This document shows, piece after piece, positions 27,001-36,485 of a stretch of 64,000 nucleotides of DNA. A program made the translations under genes and the position numbers. The DNA lies in NCBI RefSeq assembly GCF_000238255.3, contig NZ_CP011039.1, forward strand, positions 2,839,001-2,903,000. Direction: 5' to 3'. The notes under the pieces were generated by a model. That model was given only the letters and a program-made list of their open reading frames with translations, had not been told where the DNA came from and did not search any database. How positions within the stretch are numbered: the stretch's first letter is position 1; every line of letters begins with the position of its first letter. This DNA is from Pseudoalteromonas spongiae UST010723-006 (lineage in GTDB: Bacteria > Pseudomonadota > Gammaproteobacteria > Enterobacterales > Alteromonadaceae).

Positions 27001-28497
27001 ATGAAGCAATCTTTACAGCTTCGCCTTGGGCAGCAACTAACAATGACTCCACAATTGCAACAGGCTATTCGCTTGTTGCAGCTGAGTACGTTAGATTTGC
27101 AGCAAGAAATTCAAGAAGCGCTTGATGCCAATCCTTTACTTGAAGAAGACATTGACTACAGTGACGATAAACAAAACAACGAAAACACTGAGTCAAACAA
27201 AGACGAATCAATAAATGGCGATGATGTTGAAGCAGCGCCAAGCCAAAGTGAAATAGAATCAAGCGACGCACTTAGCAACGAGAATATTTCTGACGATTTA
27301 GCTATGGATGTGTCGTGGGATGATTATATCAGCGCCGCACCTGTTTCTGTCAGTAACGCCCCAGCTCCTGACAACGATACTGTGTATCAAGGCTCAACCA
27401 GCGAATCATTGCAAGATTACTTAATGTGGCAATTACGCTTAACGCCGTTCAGCGACACCGACGAGATGATCGCAACCACCATTGTTGAGGCGGTAGACGA
27501 TTCAGGTTATTTAACACAAAGTAGCGAAGAAATTTTAGAAGCGGTACAGCAATCTGACGACCAAGAACAAATTGAACTAGACGAAGTTGAAGCTGTACTT
27601 AAACGCGTTCAACTCTTTGACCCTGTTGGTATTGCTGCTCGTTCGTTACAAGAATGTTTATTGATCCAGCTCAATCAGTACGACAAAAATACCCCTTGGC
27701 TAAACGAAACAAAGAGCGTAATCTCAAACCATATGGAACTTTTAGGATTACGTGATTATCGTACAATAATGAAGAAGGCTAAACTCAAGGAGCCTGAGTT
27801 AAAAGAAGTCTTAACATTAATACATAGCCTTAATCCAAAACCAGCTGAAAGCATCATAAAAGAAGAACCTGAATATGTGGTTCCCGATGTTTCAGTAAAG
27901 AAAATTAAAGGACGCTGGCGCGTTGATTTAAACAACGATAGCATGCCAAAGATCCGCGTGAATGAACAATATGCTGCGCTTACTCGCTCGATGAAATCAA
28001 GCACTGACAGCCAGTTTATTCGCAACCATTTACAAGAAGCAAAATGGTTTATTAAAAGCTTAGAAAGTCGCAATGATACTTTATTAAAAGTAGCCAATTG
28101 CATTGTTGAACAACAACAGGCATTCTTTGAATATGGTGACGAAGCAATGAAACCTATGGTTTTAAACGACGTTGCCGAAATGGTCGAGATGCATGAGTCG
28201 ACTATCTCGCGTGTAACAACGCAAAAATACATGCATACACCACGTGGCATTTATGAGCTTAAATACTTTTTTTCAAGCCACGTTAGCACGGAAAATGGGG
28301 GTGAGTGTTCATCTACCGCGATTCGAGCACTGATCAAAAAGCTAGTTGCGGCGGAAAATCCAGCTAAACCATTAAGTGATAGCAAGATTACCGACTTACT
28401 AGCAGAACAAGGAATTAAAGTGGCGCGACGCACTATCGCAAAATACCGTGAGTCGCTATCCATACCACCGTCTAATCAGCGCAAGAGCCTGATCTAG
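27001..28497 (+). CDS. rpoN: RNA polymerase sigma-54 factor
   Basis: 498 aa. Region I at the N-terminus ('[21 protein letters not shown]') binds activators; an acidic, low-complexity region II spans about 50-125; the core-binding region and the helix-turn-helix follow ('[18 protein letters not shown]'). The C-terminal RpoN box reads '[10 protein letters not shown]'. It directs activator-dependent transcription, including nitrogen, flagellar and other genes. It sits between lptB and hpf, as widely conserved. Confidence 0.97.
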   Translation: MKQSLQLRLGQQLTMTPQLQQAIRLLQLSTLDLQQEIQEALDANPLLEEDIDYSDDKQNNENTESNKDESINGDDVEAAPSQSEIESSDALSNENISDDLAMDVSWDDYISAAPVSVSNAPAPDNDTVYQGSTSESLQDYLMWQLRLTPFSDTDEMIATTIVEAVDDSGYLTQSSEEILEAVQQSDDQEQIELDEVEAVLKRVQLFDPVGIAARSLQECLLIQLNQYDKNTPWLNETKSVISNHMELLGLRDYRTIMKKAKLKEPELKEVLTLIHSLNPKPAESIIKEEPEYVVPDVSVKKIKGRWRVDLNNDSMPKIRVNEQYAALTRSMKSSTDSQFIRNHLQEAKWFIKSLESRNDTLLKVANCIVEQQQAFFEYGDEAMKPMVLNDVAEMVEMHESTISRVTTQKYMHTPRGIYELKYFFSSHVSTENGGECSSTAIRALIKKLVAAENPAKPLSDSKITDLLAEQGIKVARRTIAKYRESLSIPPSNQRKSLI

Positions 28498-28519
28498 ACC
28501 AAATAGAAGGAAAATGCTT

Positions 28520-28807
28520 ATGCAATTAAACTTAACAGGTCGTCACGTAGAAATTACTGATTCTTTAAGAGACTATGTCACTAACAAATTTGCAAAACTA
28601 GAGAGGCATTTTGATCATATAAATAACGTGCACGTTATTCTAGATATTGAAAAACTATCACAAAAAGCAGAAGCTACTATGCATGTTAACGGTGGCGAAT
28701 TGTTTGCCTCTACCGAGCATCAAGATATGTATGCAGCAATCGATGGCCTGGTCGACAAACTAGACCGCCAAGTAATTAAGCACAAAGAGAAACTTTCTCG
28801 CCACTAA
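28520..28807 (+). CDS. hpf: Ribosome hibernation promoting factor, short form
   Basis: 95 aa from ATG 28520, nine bases after AGAAGG; this equals the E. coli HPF length and gives the usual MQLN start. ATG 28514 is only three bases from the ribosome-binding site and is less likely. 'LNLTGRHVEITDSLRDYV' and the closing 'KLDRQVIKHKEKLSRH' are typical of the YfiA/HPF fold. It stabilises 100S ribosome dimers in stationary phase. It lies in the rpoN operon. Confidence 0.95.
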   Translation: MQLNLTGRHVEITDSLRDYVTNKFAKLERHFDHINNVHVILDIEKLSQKAEATMHVNGGELFASTEHQDMYAAIDGLVDKLDRQVIKHKEKLSRH

Positions 28808-28808
28808 A

Positions 28809-29264
28809 ATGAAATTAACCGATATTATTGCTGAGGACTGCGCTAAAACCGCGGTCCTTTTTAATAGCAAAAAAAGACTGTTTGAATTTATTAGCGACCT
28901 TGCCCATCAGCAAGCCCCTGATATTACTTCTCAAGAGTTTCTTGAAGCCTTGCTGCAACGCGAAAAACTAGGTAGCACGGGTATTGGTAAAGGCCTCGCC
29001 ATTCCTCATGGCCGCATTGATGGCCTACAAAATACCATTGGCTTTTTAATTGTAAATCAGTCACCTATTCCGTTTGATGCCATCGACGATAAAGACGTTG
29101 ATATTTTTATCGTACTGCTCATACCAGAACAAAAGTGCCAGCAACATTTGCAGACTTTAGCCACCATCGCTGATAAACTAAAAGATAAGCAGTTTTGCCG
29201 TCAACTACGTCACGCTGAAAATAATCATCAGCTATATCAAATCATTAGTAGTGAGGCGAGTTAA
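28809..29264 (+). CDS. ptsN: Nitrogen-related phosphotransferase EIIA(Ntr)
   Basis: 151 aa. PTS EIIA type-2 domain with the phosphorylated His in 'GIGKGLAIPHGR'. 'LLQREKLGSTGIG' is conserved. It takes phosphate from Npr and regulates potassium uptake, sigma-E and cell-envelope functions in relatives. It starts one base after hpf. Confidence 0.95.
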   Translation: MKLTDIIAEDCAKTAVLFNSKKRLFEFISDLAHQQAPDITSQEFLEALLQREKLGSTGIGKGLAIPHGRIDGLQNTIGFLIVNQSPIPFDAIDDKDVDIFIVLLIPEQKCQQHLQTLATIADKLKDKQFCRQLRHAENNHQLYQIISSEAS

Positions 29265-29279
29265 CTAAGGGAGATGTAA

Positions 29280-30128
29280 GTGCAACTTATTTTAGTCAGT
29301 GGTCGTTCTGGTTCAGGAAAAACAGTCGCACTCAGAGTATTGGAAGATCTCGGGTATTATGTTGTTGACAATATTCCTGTTAATTTATTGCCTTCGTTGA
29401 TCCGCTCAGTTTCAGATAAATACGACAAAATTGCAGTGAGTGTTGATGCTCGTAATATGACTAAAGAGCCAGAGGAAATAGAAGAAGTACTCGACTATTT
29501 ACCTGGTTTTGCAACACCAACCTTATTTTACCTTGATAGCGATGACAGCACGCTAATTAAGCGCTTTTCAGAGACGCGCCGCTTGCATCCGTTATCACTG
29601 AATAATATCTCCCTTGAAGAAGCCATTGAAGCTGAGAAAAAGCTGCTCGATCCTATCGCCTCACAAGCGGATATCTTTATTGATACAACAGGCTTAAGTG
29701 TTCACCAACTTGCCGATAGCATACGAGAGAAAGTACTCGGTAAAAAATCAAATCAGTTAATTATCACGTTTGAGTCATTCGGTTATAAACACGGTATTCC
29801 AAAACATGCTGACTATGTTTTTGACGCCCGATTTTTACCAAACCCGCATTGGGAGCCTGCTCTTAAGCCATTAACAGGGTTAGACCAACCAGTGATCGAC
29901 TTCCTTTCTAGCCAGCCTGTAGTTCATAAATTTGCATGGCAAGTGCAAACCTTTATTGAAACTTGGTTACCGCATTTAGAGCGTAATAACCGTAGCTATT
30001 TAACCGTTGCAATTGGCTGTACTGGCGGCCAGCATCGTTCAGTTTATTTAGCGCAAACACTGGCTGATAGCTTCGCCAAACACCATAAAAACGTAAAAGC
30101 CCACCATCGTGAGCAAGTAAACAAATAA
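29280..30128 (+). CDS. rapZ: RNase adaptor protein RapZ
   Basis: 282 aa. Walker A 'GRSGSGKTVALRVLED' and family motifs 'YYVVDNIPVNLLP', 'ETRRLHPL' and 'AIGCTGGQHRSVY'. In E. coli RapZ senses glucosamine-6-phosphate and delivers the sRNA GlmZ to RNase E, tuning GlmS and so envelope precursor supply. Whether GlmY/GlmZ exist in this organism cannot be told here. Preceded by AGGGAGATG spacing and followed by npr. Confidence 0.95.
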   Translation: MQLILVSGRSGSGKTVALRVLEDLGYYVVDNIPVNLLPSLIRSVSDKYDKIAVSVDARNMTKEPEEIEEVLDYLPGFATPTLFYLDSDDSTLIKRFSETRRLHPLSLNNISLEEAIEAEKKLLDPIASQADIFIDTTGLSVHQLADSIREKVLGKKSNQLIITFESFGYKHGIPKHADYVFDARFLPNPHWEPALKPLTGLDQPVIDFLSSQPVVHKFAWQVQTFIETWLPHLERNNRSYLTVAIGCTGGQHRSVYLAQTLADSFAKHHKNVKAHHREQVNK

Positions 30129-30143
30129 GCATAAGCGACTATT

Positions 30144-30416
30144 ATGTCAGTTGAAAAACGATTTTTAATCGAAAACAAGTTAGGGCTACATGCTCGCGCT
30201 GCAACCCAACTAGCAAAGCTCGCAATGGCATTTGATGCGAAAATTAGTTTATCCCAAGGCGGTAAAACGGCTGAAGCTGATAGTGTATTGGGTTTAATGC
30301 TGTTAGAAAGCTCGCAAGGTAAAGAGGTATTAGTGCGTTGTGAGGGTCCTGACCAAGATCAAGCGTTACTTGCCATAGGCGATTTAATTCAAGCTAAGTT
30401 TAACGAAGACGAATAA
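30144..30416 (+). CDS. npr: Nitrogen-related phosphocarrier protein Npr
   Basis: 90 aa HPr-like protein. Phosphorylated His in 'KLGLHARAATQLAKLA' and the 'ADSVLGLMLLESSQG' segment. It relays phosphate from EI(Ntr) to PtsN. The ptsN-rapZ-npr order matches E. coli; the EI(Ntr) gene ptsP is not in the window. Confidence 0.94.
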   Translation: MSVEKRFLIENKLGLHARAATQLAKLAMAFDAKISLSQGGKTAEADSVLGLMLLESSQGKEVLVRCEGPDQDQALLAIGDLIQAKFNEDE

Positions 30417-30533
30417 ACAGCTAACTTAGTTAAAACATTTTTCTGCAATAATGCTACAATAAGTTAGACGTAAGTTAACTCTAATAAATCAAAGAGTTGC
30501 AATCATTCACTCCAACCTTCAATAAATAATAGG

Positions 30534-31901
30534 GTGAACATGCCAGAAGCACTAGAACAAGACTACTCACAAACACAACTACATGAGGTTACAAAAGCCC
30601 TAAGTAGCGGCATGTTTGTGCATGTTCGACGCATGTTAGCGCATATGCCACCGTGTGATATTGCTTTATTGTTGGAGTCTTCACCGCATAAAAGCCGTAC
30701 TGTTTTATGGCAATTGGTTGACCCTGATCTGCAAGGTGAAACCTTAGAAGAACTTTCTGAAGATGTGCGTAACGGCATTATCGCGCAAATGGATCCTGCG
30801 CTAATTGCCGCTGCAACGGAAGAAATGGATGATGATGACCTTGCAGAAGTGTTACGTAGCTTACCCGATACCGTATACCAAGAAGTATTGGGCTCAATGG
30901 ATAAAACAGATCAAGAGCGCGCGACATTTGTTTTATCTTACGAGGAAGAAACCGCGGGTGCTCTAATGAGTACCGATACCATCACGATTCGCCCTGATGT
31001 CACGCTCGACGTAGTTTTACGTTATTTACGCTTAAAAGGCGAATTGCCTGAAGGCACCGATGAACTTTACGTTGTCGATAAAGAAAATAAGTTTTTGGGT
31101 GATATTCAGCTTGCGACATTATTGACAAAAAGTCCGTTACTCACTGTACGTGAAGTGATGGATAATGAATCTGAAGCAATCCCTGTTAGTATGGGTGAGT
31201 CAGAAGTTGCGCAATTATTCGAACGTCATAACTGGATTTCAGCCCCTGTTGTCGACGAAGACAGCCAATTACTTGGCCGTATTACCATCGATGACATTGT
31301 TGATGTAATTCGTGAAGAAGCCGAACACAGTATGATGAGTATGGCGGGTCTTGATGACGAAGAAGATACCTTCGCTCCCGTTGTAAAAAGTACCAAACGC
31401 CGCTCGGTGTGGCTTGGCGTAAACTTAATTACTGCAATCCTCGCTGCATTTGTGGCAGGTTTTTTTGAATCGACCTTAGGTATATTACCGATTTTAGCTG
31501 TACTTAACGGCATTGTGCCTTCAATGGGTGGCATTGCCGGTAGCCAAACACTCACCTTAGTTATTCGCGGTATGGCTGTTGGCCACATTAACGATGCCAA
31601 CCAGCGTTGGTTAATTGGTAAAGAAATTGCAATTGGTATGCTCAATGGTGTGATTTGGGCGGTGTTAATAGCTTCGGTAGTAGCGCTTTGGCAATGGGAC
31701 TTCACGCTCGGTTTAGTGATTGCCTTTGCGATGTTTATGAATTTATTTGCCGCCGGTTGTGCCGGGGTAACAATTCCACTTATTTTAAAGAAATTAGATA
31801 TCGACCCAGCACTTGCTGGCGGGGTAATTCTAACAACAGTTACAGATGTAGTAGGTATTTTTGCCTTCCTTGGGACTGCAACCTACTTCCTGTTACCGTG
31901 A
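30534..31901 (+). CDS. mgtE: Magnesium transporter MgtE
   Basis: 455 aa from a start at 30540 or just upstream; 30534 is the longest reading. Architecture: N-terminal superhelical MgtE_N domain (about 15-130, acidic 'EEMDDDDLAEVLRSLP'), two CBS domains (about 135-265), a plug helix, then five membrane helices. 'PSMGGIAGSQTLTLVIRGMA' (about 326-345) is the pore signature. Intracellular Mg binding to the N and CBS domains closes the channel. It follows npr in the same direction across 117 bases and may have its own promoter (TACAAT at 30455-30460 is a possible -10). Confidence 0.93.
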   Translation: MNMPEALEQDYSQTQLHEVTKALSSGMFVHVRRMLAHMPPCDIALLLESSPHKSRTVLWQLVDPDLQGETLEELSEDVRNGIIAQMDPALIAAATEEMDDDDLAEVLRSLPDTVYQEVLGSMDKTDQERATFVLSYEEETAGALMSTDTITIRPDVTLDVVLRYLRLKGELPEGTDELYVVDKENKFLGDIQLATLLTKSPLLTVREVMDNESEAIPVSMGESEVAQLFERHNWISAPVVDEDSQLLGRITIDDIVDVIREEAEHSMMSMAGLDDEEDTFAPVVKSTKRRSVWLGVNLITAILAAFVAGFFESTLGILPILAVLNGIVPSMGGIAGSQTLTLVIRGMAVGHINDANQRWLIGKEIAIGMLNGVIWAVLIASVVALWQWDFTLGLVIAFAMFMNLFAAGCAGVTIPLILKKLDIDPALAGGVILTTVTDVVGIFAFLGTATYFLLP

Positions 31902-31924
31902 TATAAGCTATTACGCTTATATCA
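31899..31924. terminator. Hairpin overlapping the mgtE stop codon
   Basis: TGATATAAGC and GCTTATATCA form a perfect ten-base inverted repeat with a six-base loop, beginning with the mgtE TGA. No strong T-run follows on either strand, so termination is likely but not proven. It lies between convergent mgtE and fabY-like genes. Confidence 0.55.
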
Positions 31925-31932
31925 CCCTAGTT

Positions 31933-32832
31933 CTACTTCTTTGGCAACAAGGTATACTCACCGACAAATTCAGCAACCAGTTGCTCACCGTCAAAAATTT
32001 GCACTGGCACTGTGTAAACTGCTTTTTCACCTTGCTCTAAGCTAGAAAGATCACCTGAGCACTTGTGTAAATCAACATTGCCGATAGGATCTTGTTTTAG
32101 CGGTTTGAGATATTTAATGCTTGCATCAGATAGCACAATTGCAGCGTCGCTTCCGATCTCTTTCAAATGTAAATAAGTTGCTCCCCAACCTGTTAAAGTA
32201 GCAAGACTATAAATAGAACCGGCAAACATTGTACCGTGAAGGTTTTGATTAGCACTAAATTCAGCGCTCGTAGTAAATTGCCAATCAGTATAACTCTCAA
32301 CCTTAATGCCCATAGCATCGCTGATTGGAATATCCTCACGCCACGTATTTTGCAGCACCTTAGTCCATTCAGGGCGACGGAACCAGCCAGGACATGACGG
32401 GCATACTTTAACCATTTTCCAATGTTGAATATCGCCGTACATCAAGTGCGCTTTTTCAACAACCACATAACCGTGGCGCTTATAAAAATCGACCGCTCTA
32501 TCACGAGCAAACAAGAGTAATTCTTTAGCGCCTTGCTGCCATGCAAGCTTTTCTAGTTCATGCAATAAACGACTGCCAAGGTGATGACCGCGATGATCTT
32601 TATTCACCGCCATATAACGCACTTGCGCTTGTTCACCAGTATTCCAATGCAAACGTGCAACGCCTAGCACTTGGCCTTGTTCATTTTTAATAAAACGATG
32701 TTCTGCTTCTTGCTCGAACTCGTCTTGTTCAGAACCCCGAGGCTGTTGCCAAGGGGCGCGTAGCACCTGCCATCTAAGTTGATAATAATCCTGCCAATCT
32801 TGACTACTTTGGGGTGTCGTAACTTGTAACAT
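31933..32832 (-). CDS. GNAT acetyltransferase / hotdog thioesterase fusion (YiiD/FabY type)
   Basis: 299 aa. The N-terminal half (about 1-140) is a GNAT domain with 'VRYMAVNKDHRGHHLGSRLLHELE' (acetyl-CoA pyrophosphate loop, about 70-93) and 'FYKRHGYVVVE'. The C-terminal half (about 155-299) is a hotdog thioesterase of the YiiD type, with 'NQNLHGTMFAGSIYSLATLTGWG' near 194-216. E. coli YiiD (FabY) has this same fusion. In E. coli the order is yihY-dtd-yiiD; here all three are present, with one unrelated gene inserted between dtd and this gene. Confidence 0.87.
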   Translation of the reverse strand: MLQVTTPQSSQDWQDYYQLRWQVLRAPWQQPRGSEQDEFEQEAEHRFIKNEQGQVLGVARLHWNTGEQAQVRYMAVNKDHRGHHLGSRLLHELEKLAWQQGAKELLLFARDRAVDFYKRHGYVVVEKAHLMYGDIQHWKMVKVCPSCPGWFRRPEWTKVLQNTWREDIPISDAMGIKVESYTDWQFTTSAEFSANQNLHGTMFAGSIYSLATLTGWGATYLHLKEIGSDAAIVLSDASIKYLKPLKQDPIGNVDLHKCSGDLSSLEQGEKAVYTVPVQIFDGEQLVAEFVGEYTLLPKK

Positions 32833-32957
32833 AGCGACTCCTTATAATTTTAATTGGCAACAGATTAACCTAAAAATGCACAATATAAAATCACTCGATG
32901 GTAAACACTTTGGTATTAGCCTAAGCTTAATATTGAACGCGTTTACAAGGGCTTAAT

Positions 32958-33623
32958 GTGGTATCTATTGATTTTGTAAATAACGCAAACATGCTTGGCA
33001 CCCTAGTTTGCTTAAGAAAAACGCCAATAGGCACATGCACTGTTAGGCAGCTTGAAGATGTTAGGTGGCTATTAATAGACAACACATTACAGTCAGTTAG
33101 CGATTTAACACAACCTCAGCAGTTTTTACTGCCACATTTGCAACAATTAGCCAGCTTATGGCAAACCTTACCTGAGCCCAGCAATATATTAGAAGTAGGA
33201 TTAGGTGGCGGTGCAATTCGCAATTATCTCAATGCAAGTTACCCGCATTGCAACATTACTACTATTGAAAAAAGCCAAGATATTATCGAGTTATATACGC
33301 AGTATTTTGCGTCACTGCCACAATCCAATCTCATTGCCGGCGATATTACAACTTATCACTTTTCCAACTCGTATAATTGGATTGTGCTTGATTTATTTAG
33401 TAAGCAAGACTGCCCTATTTTTCTGTTTCAACACGAGTTTTATCAACGAGTGAAGTCGCTGTTTGTTGATGACGCTAATCGGCACTTATTTATTAATTTT
33501 ATATGTGAAAGCGCGCAACAGTTAAATTCGTTGCGCACTGTACTGACGAGCGTATTTAAAGCGGATGTGACAATTTACGCGATTAAGGACTACAACAACA
33601 AAATAGTGCACTTACACTTCTAA
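32958..33623 (+). CDS. Spermidine-synthase-like methyltransferase-fold protein
   Basis: 221 aa from GTG 32958, after AAGGG. A SAM-type Rossmann motif '[15 protein letters not shown]' at about 77-91 and an acidic '[13 protein letters not shown]' strand end match the spermidine-synthase-like family. 'GDITTY' and 'WIVLDLFS' supply further nucleotide-site strands. The N-terminal beta-domain is short and the usual polyamine-site Asp pair is not obvious, so true spermidine synthase activity is doubtful. It is on the opposite strand to its neighbours, splitting the conserved dtd-yiiD pair, and its end overlaps the dtd end by 12 bases. Confidence 0.75.
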   Translation: MVSIDFVNNANMLGTLVCLRKTPIGTCTVRQLEDVRWLLIDNTLQSVSDLTQPQQFLLPHLQQLASLWQTLPEPSNILEVGLGGGAIRNYLNASYPHCNITTIEKSQDIIELYTQYFASLPQSNLIAGDITTYHFSNSYNWIVLDLFSKQDCPIFLFQHEFYQRVKSLFVDDANRHLFINFICESAQQLNSLRTVLTSVFKADVTIYAIKDYNNKIVHLHF

Positions 33624-34049
33624 ACGAAACGTCACGGGTCCATCGTTCACTAGGTGCACTTTCATATCGGCACCAAATTGGCCTGTTTGCACGGTTGTTA
33701 AGCTTTGCTTAGCTTGGCTTACAAAATATTCGTATAACTCTTCACCGAGCGCTGGAATAGCTGCAGACGAAAAGCTAGGACGCATTCCTTTTTTAGTATC
33801 GGCTGCTAGTGTAAATTGCGAAACAACTAACAAATCACCGCCGATATCTTTTAGGCTCAAATTCATTTTCCCTTCACTATCGGAAAAAATGCGGTAGCCA
33901 GATACTTTGTGTAATAGCTTATCGGCTTTTTGCTGGTCATCTCCTTTTTCTACTCCTAACAGCAGTAAAATACCGTGACCAATTTCACCAACAACCTTCC
34001 CATCAACGACCACTTTGGCTTCACTCACCCGTTGAATTAACCCTTGCAT
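33612..34049 (-). CDS. dtd: D-aminoacyl-tRNA deacylase
   Basis: 145 aa from ATG 34049, which follows GAGGAAG; the length equals E. coli Dtd. Active-site motifs '[17 protein letters not shown]' and the C-terminal '[11 protein letters not shown]' with the Gly-cisPro dipeptide are intact. It hydrolyses D-amino acids (and glycine from tRNA-Ala) mischarged onto tRNA. It begins one base after the yihY stop, an obvious operon. Confidence 0.96.
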   Translation of the reverse strand: MQGLIQRVSEAKVVVDGKVVGEIGHGILLLLGVEKGDDQQKADKLLHKVSGYRIFSDSEGKMNLSLKDIGGDLLVVSQFTLAADTKKGMRPSFSSAAIPALGEELYEYFVSQAKQSLTTVQTGQFGADMKVHLVNDGPVTFRLEV

Positions 34050-34050
34050 A

Positions 34051-34944
34051 TTATTCTTCCTCTTGCTCAACAATTAACGGCTTCTTTCTCTCACCGAAGC
34101 TCTGTTGCAGTGATACTGTGAATTCGGCACCTAATAACACGACAATCCATGACAGATACACCCAAACAAACAAAATAGGAATGGTCGCAAGTGCCCCATA
34201 AATCACTTCATAAGATGGGAAGTTACTTACATAAGCTGCAAACCCTTTTTTACTGAGCTCAAATAACAGTGCGGCAAACATCGCGCCTGGTAAAGAGGCT
34301 TTAATAGGCACTCGGATATTAGGTACAACAGTATAAATCAACATAAAGCCCGCGGTAGAAATCACGTAAGGTAGCAATCCAAGTAAAAAGCCGCTAAAAC
34401 CTGGGATCCCCTCATCGGCATACGCTGCCAAGCTGACAAGGTACGATGTCATACCTAAGCTTGCACCCAATAAAACCGGGCCAAGCGTTAATACCATCCA
34501 ATAAACCGCAAACGAAATCACAACCGGACGCTTCTTCTGCGTACGCCAAATACGATTGAGCGTTGCATCTACATTACGAATCAAAAACAGCGCTACAACG
34601 ATTAAAAAACCAATACCCATTGCCGTCATTTGGCTCGCATTACCCGTAAATGCACCTATGTGCTCTTTAATGGTTTCTGAAGAGGTTGGCACGAAGTTAT
34701 TAAAAATAAAATTTTCGATAACCGCTCTAAAGTCCTGAAACACAGGAAACGCAGAAAAAATAGCAAATACTACAGCAAGCATTGGAACTAATGACAACAA
34801 GGTTACATAGGCTAAATAACCAGCATTGACGGTAATTTGGTCATCTAAGCAACGTTTGCCATACCCCTTAAACCAAAAGGCGGCGTAGCGTATTGCTTTA
34901 CCAAATTGCTGAAACATCTGGGAGTAATCGACTTTATTCTGCAT
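34051..34944 (-). CDS. yihY: YihY/BrkB-family inner-membrane protein
   Basis: 297 aa from ATG 34944; a longer frame to 35019 adds a non-conserved hydrophobic lead and runs into the divergent gene's promoter. It has six membrane helices. '[28 protein letters not shown]' (about 45-72) and '[25 protein letters not shown]' (near 245-270) are strongly conserved in YihY. Once misnamed RNase BN; function is unresolved. Upstream partner of dtd. Confidence 0.92.
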   Translation of the reverse strand: MQNKVDYSQMFQQFGKAIRYAAFWFKGYGKRCLDDQITVNAGYLAYVTLLSLVPMLAVVFAIFSAFPVFQDFRAVIENFIFNNFVPTSSETIKEHIGAFTGNASQMTAMGIGFLIVVALFLIRNVDATLNRIWRTQKKRPVVISFAVYWMVLTLGPVLLGASLGMTSYLVSLAAYADEGIPGFSGFLLGLLPYVISTAGFMLIYTVVPNIRVPIKASLPGAMFAALLFELSKKGFAAYVSNFPSYEVIYGALATIPILFVWVYLSWIVVLLGAEFTVSLQQSFGERKKPLIVEQEEE

Positions 34945-35020
34945 CGTAAGCGCTACTAATAAAAAAATATTGCCATATAATAACAAGATAATGGAAAGCA
35001 TAAAGAGAATTGAACACACT

Positions 35021-35665
35021 ATGAAAAAATTACTGCTCGCTGTCGCAACTACAAGCTTATTAACCCTTTCTGGCTGTCAAACAGCTTATTACTCTGCAAT
35101 GGAAAGCGTAGGTGTTCACAAGCGCGACATTCTGATTGACCGTGTAGAAGAAGCAAAAGAGTCGCAACAAGATTCTCAAGAAGAATTCCAATCAGCCTAT
35201 GAGCGCTTAACAACATTAATTAATTTTGATGGTGGTGAGTTACAAAAAGTTTACGACCAACTTAATGATGATTATTTGGCGAGTAAAAAGTCAGCTGAAG
35301 ATGTATCGAGTAAAATTAATGCCGTTGAAGACGTAGCCGAAGCACTGTTTGATGAGTGGGAAGAAGAATTAGAGCAGTATTCAAACGCTAAACTAAAACG
35401 CGATAGTCAAAAGAAACTTTCCGCGACTAAGCGCCAGTTTGAACAACTATTACGTTCAATGCGTCGCTCTGAAAGCAAAATGGAACCCGTTTTAACCGCG
35501 TTAAACGACAACGTTTTATACTTAAAACATAACCTTAATGCGCAAGCAATTGCCGCAATTAAAGGCGAGTTTTCTACATTAAAACGTGATATTAAAACAC
35601 TTATGAGCGAAATGAATAAATCCATTGCAGATTCAAATAAGTTTATAGCGCAGATGAATAAGTAA
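35021..35665 (+). CDS. Coiled-coil lipoprotein, DUF2959 type
   Basis: 214 aa from ATG 35021. Lipobox LTLSGC (Cys about 18), then 'YYSAMESVGVHKRDILIDRVEEA', a hallmark of DUF2959 proteins (about 22-44). The rest is almost entirely helical coiled coil with high Glu/Lys/Gln content. Likely a periplasmic face lipoprotein of unknown role, found mostly in marine gammaproteobacteria. It is divergent from yihY. A longer reading from 34970 lacks a ribosome-binding site. Confidence 0.85.
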   Translation: MKKLLLAVATTSLLTLSGCQTAYYSAMESVGVHKRDILIDRVEEAKESQQDSQEEFQSAYERLTTLINFDGGELQKVYDQLNDDYLASKKSAEDVSSKINAVEDVAEALFDEWEEELEQYSNAKLKRDSQKKLSATKRQFEQLLRSMRRSESKMEPVLTALNDNVLYLKHNLNAQAIAAIKGEFSTLKRDIKTLMSEMNKSIADSNKFIAQMNK

Positions 35666-35932
35666 AGATTATTTAGTTCAGGTTGTGCGAGTTTGCTTGC
35701 TCAACCTTTTCCCAATTTAAAGCTATATTTACATAATAAAACTTAGATGCCTACATAAGAAACCGCTGTTACTCTCAATTATTACCATTCATCAGCTTTT
35801 TACGCCATTTCTCATATAATATTCCCTTTAACCACTTCCATATATTATTTTATAGCGAATACCGTGATGTTAAATATTTGTATTGATTGCTCACGAACTT
35901 ATTGTACAAAAATTCATAAAAGGACATTAGTT

Positions 35933-36400
35933 ATGGCAAAGCATTTAAAAATAATTACAAACCTGTTGATAGGTGCAATCTTATTCTCTGCACCCACGTT
36001 TGCTGAGCGATTAGATATTGGTTCAACATTACCACAGGACCTTGGTAAAACATTTGAACATAAAGAAATTAGTTATGAAAAATTTAAAGGACAACAAAAC
36101 TACATATTAGTTTGGGACGGTTCAAACCCCTATGTTTTAAGTAACTTACTTAAAAATACCAAAGACACACCAGCCCCAGTTATTGTTTTCTGTACTGGTT
36201 ACGTAAAGTTAGGTTCTCGGAAAAAAGATTATAAATCTTGTGAATATCAAGAAGGTGTAATAAATAGTGATCGAGTAACTATGCTGTACTCAAGAAGTCT
36301 CCGACTAGAAAATGATATTTTGTTACCCAAAGCAACGCATCTCTTCATTTCAGATGAGAGCGGTAAAATTACTCACAAAAGTAATTTACAACAAAATTAA
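35933..36400 (+). CDS. Secreted protein of unknown function, possible thioredoxin-like fold
   Basis: 155 aa from ATG 35933, nine bases after AAAAGGA. A Sec signal (cleavage after TFA near residue 24) precedes about 130 residues starting 'LDIGSTLPQDL'. The pattern of that opening, the strand 'NYILVWDGSNPY' and the late 'THLFISDESGKITHK' recall peroxiredoxin/AhpC-type thioredoxin folds, but no CxxC is present (Cys occur singly in 'IVFCTGY' and 'KSCEYQ'). I do not recognise the family. It stands alone between the DUF2959 and S9 genes. Confidence 0.7.
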   Translation: MAKHLKIITNLLIGAILFSAPTFAERLDIGSTLPQDLGKTFEHKEISYEKFKGQQNYILVWDGSNPYVLSNLLKNTKDTPAPVIVFCTGYVKLGSRKKDYKSCEYQEGVINSDRVTMLYSRSLRLENDILLPKATHLFISDESGKITHKSNLQQN

Positions 36401-36485
36401 TGCTAGCTGAAAGTGCACTTCATTTAAAAGTGCACTTAACTTGTGTAACTGATTATTGACAGCCACGCTCAACACATAGCTTTGC

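Noticed and set aside
30440..30533. Magnesium riboswitch upstream of mgtE
   Set aside because: The gap to npr is only 117 bases and shows no stem set resembling the M-box. A possible -10 box is the only signal.
34945..35019. Long N-terminal extension of yihY
   Set aside because: Adds a hydrophobic, non-conserved lead and would overlap the region needed for the divergent lipoprotein gene's promoter.
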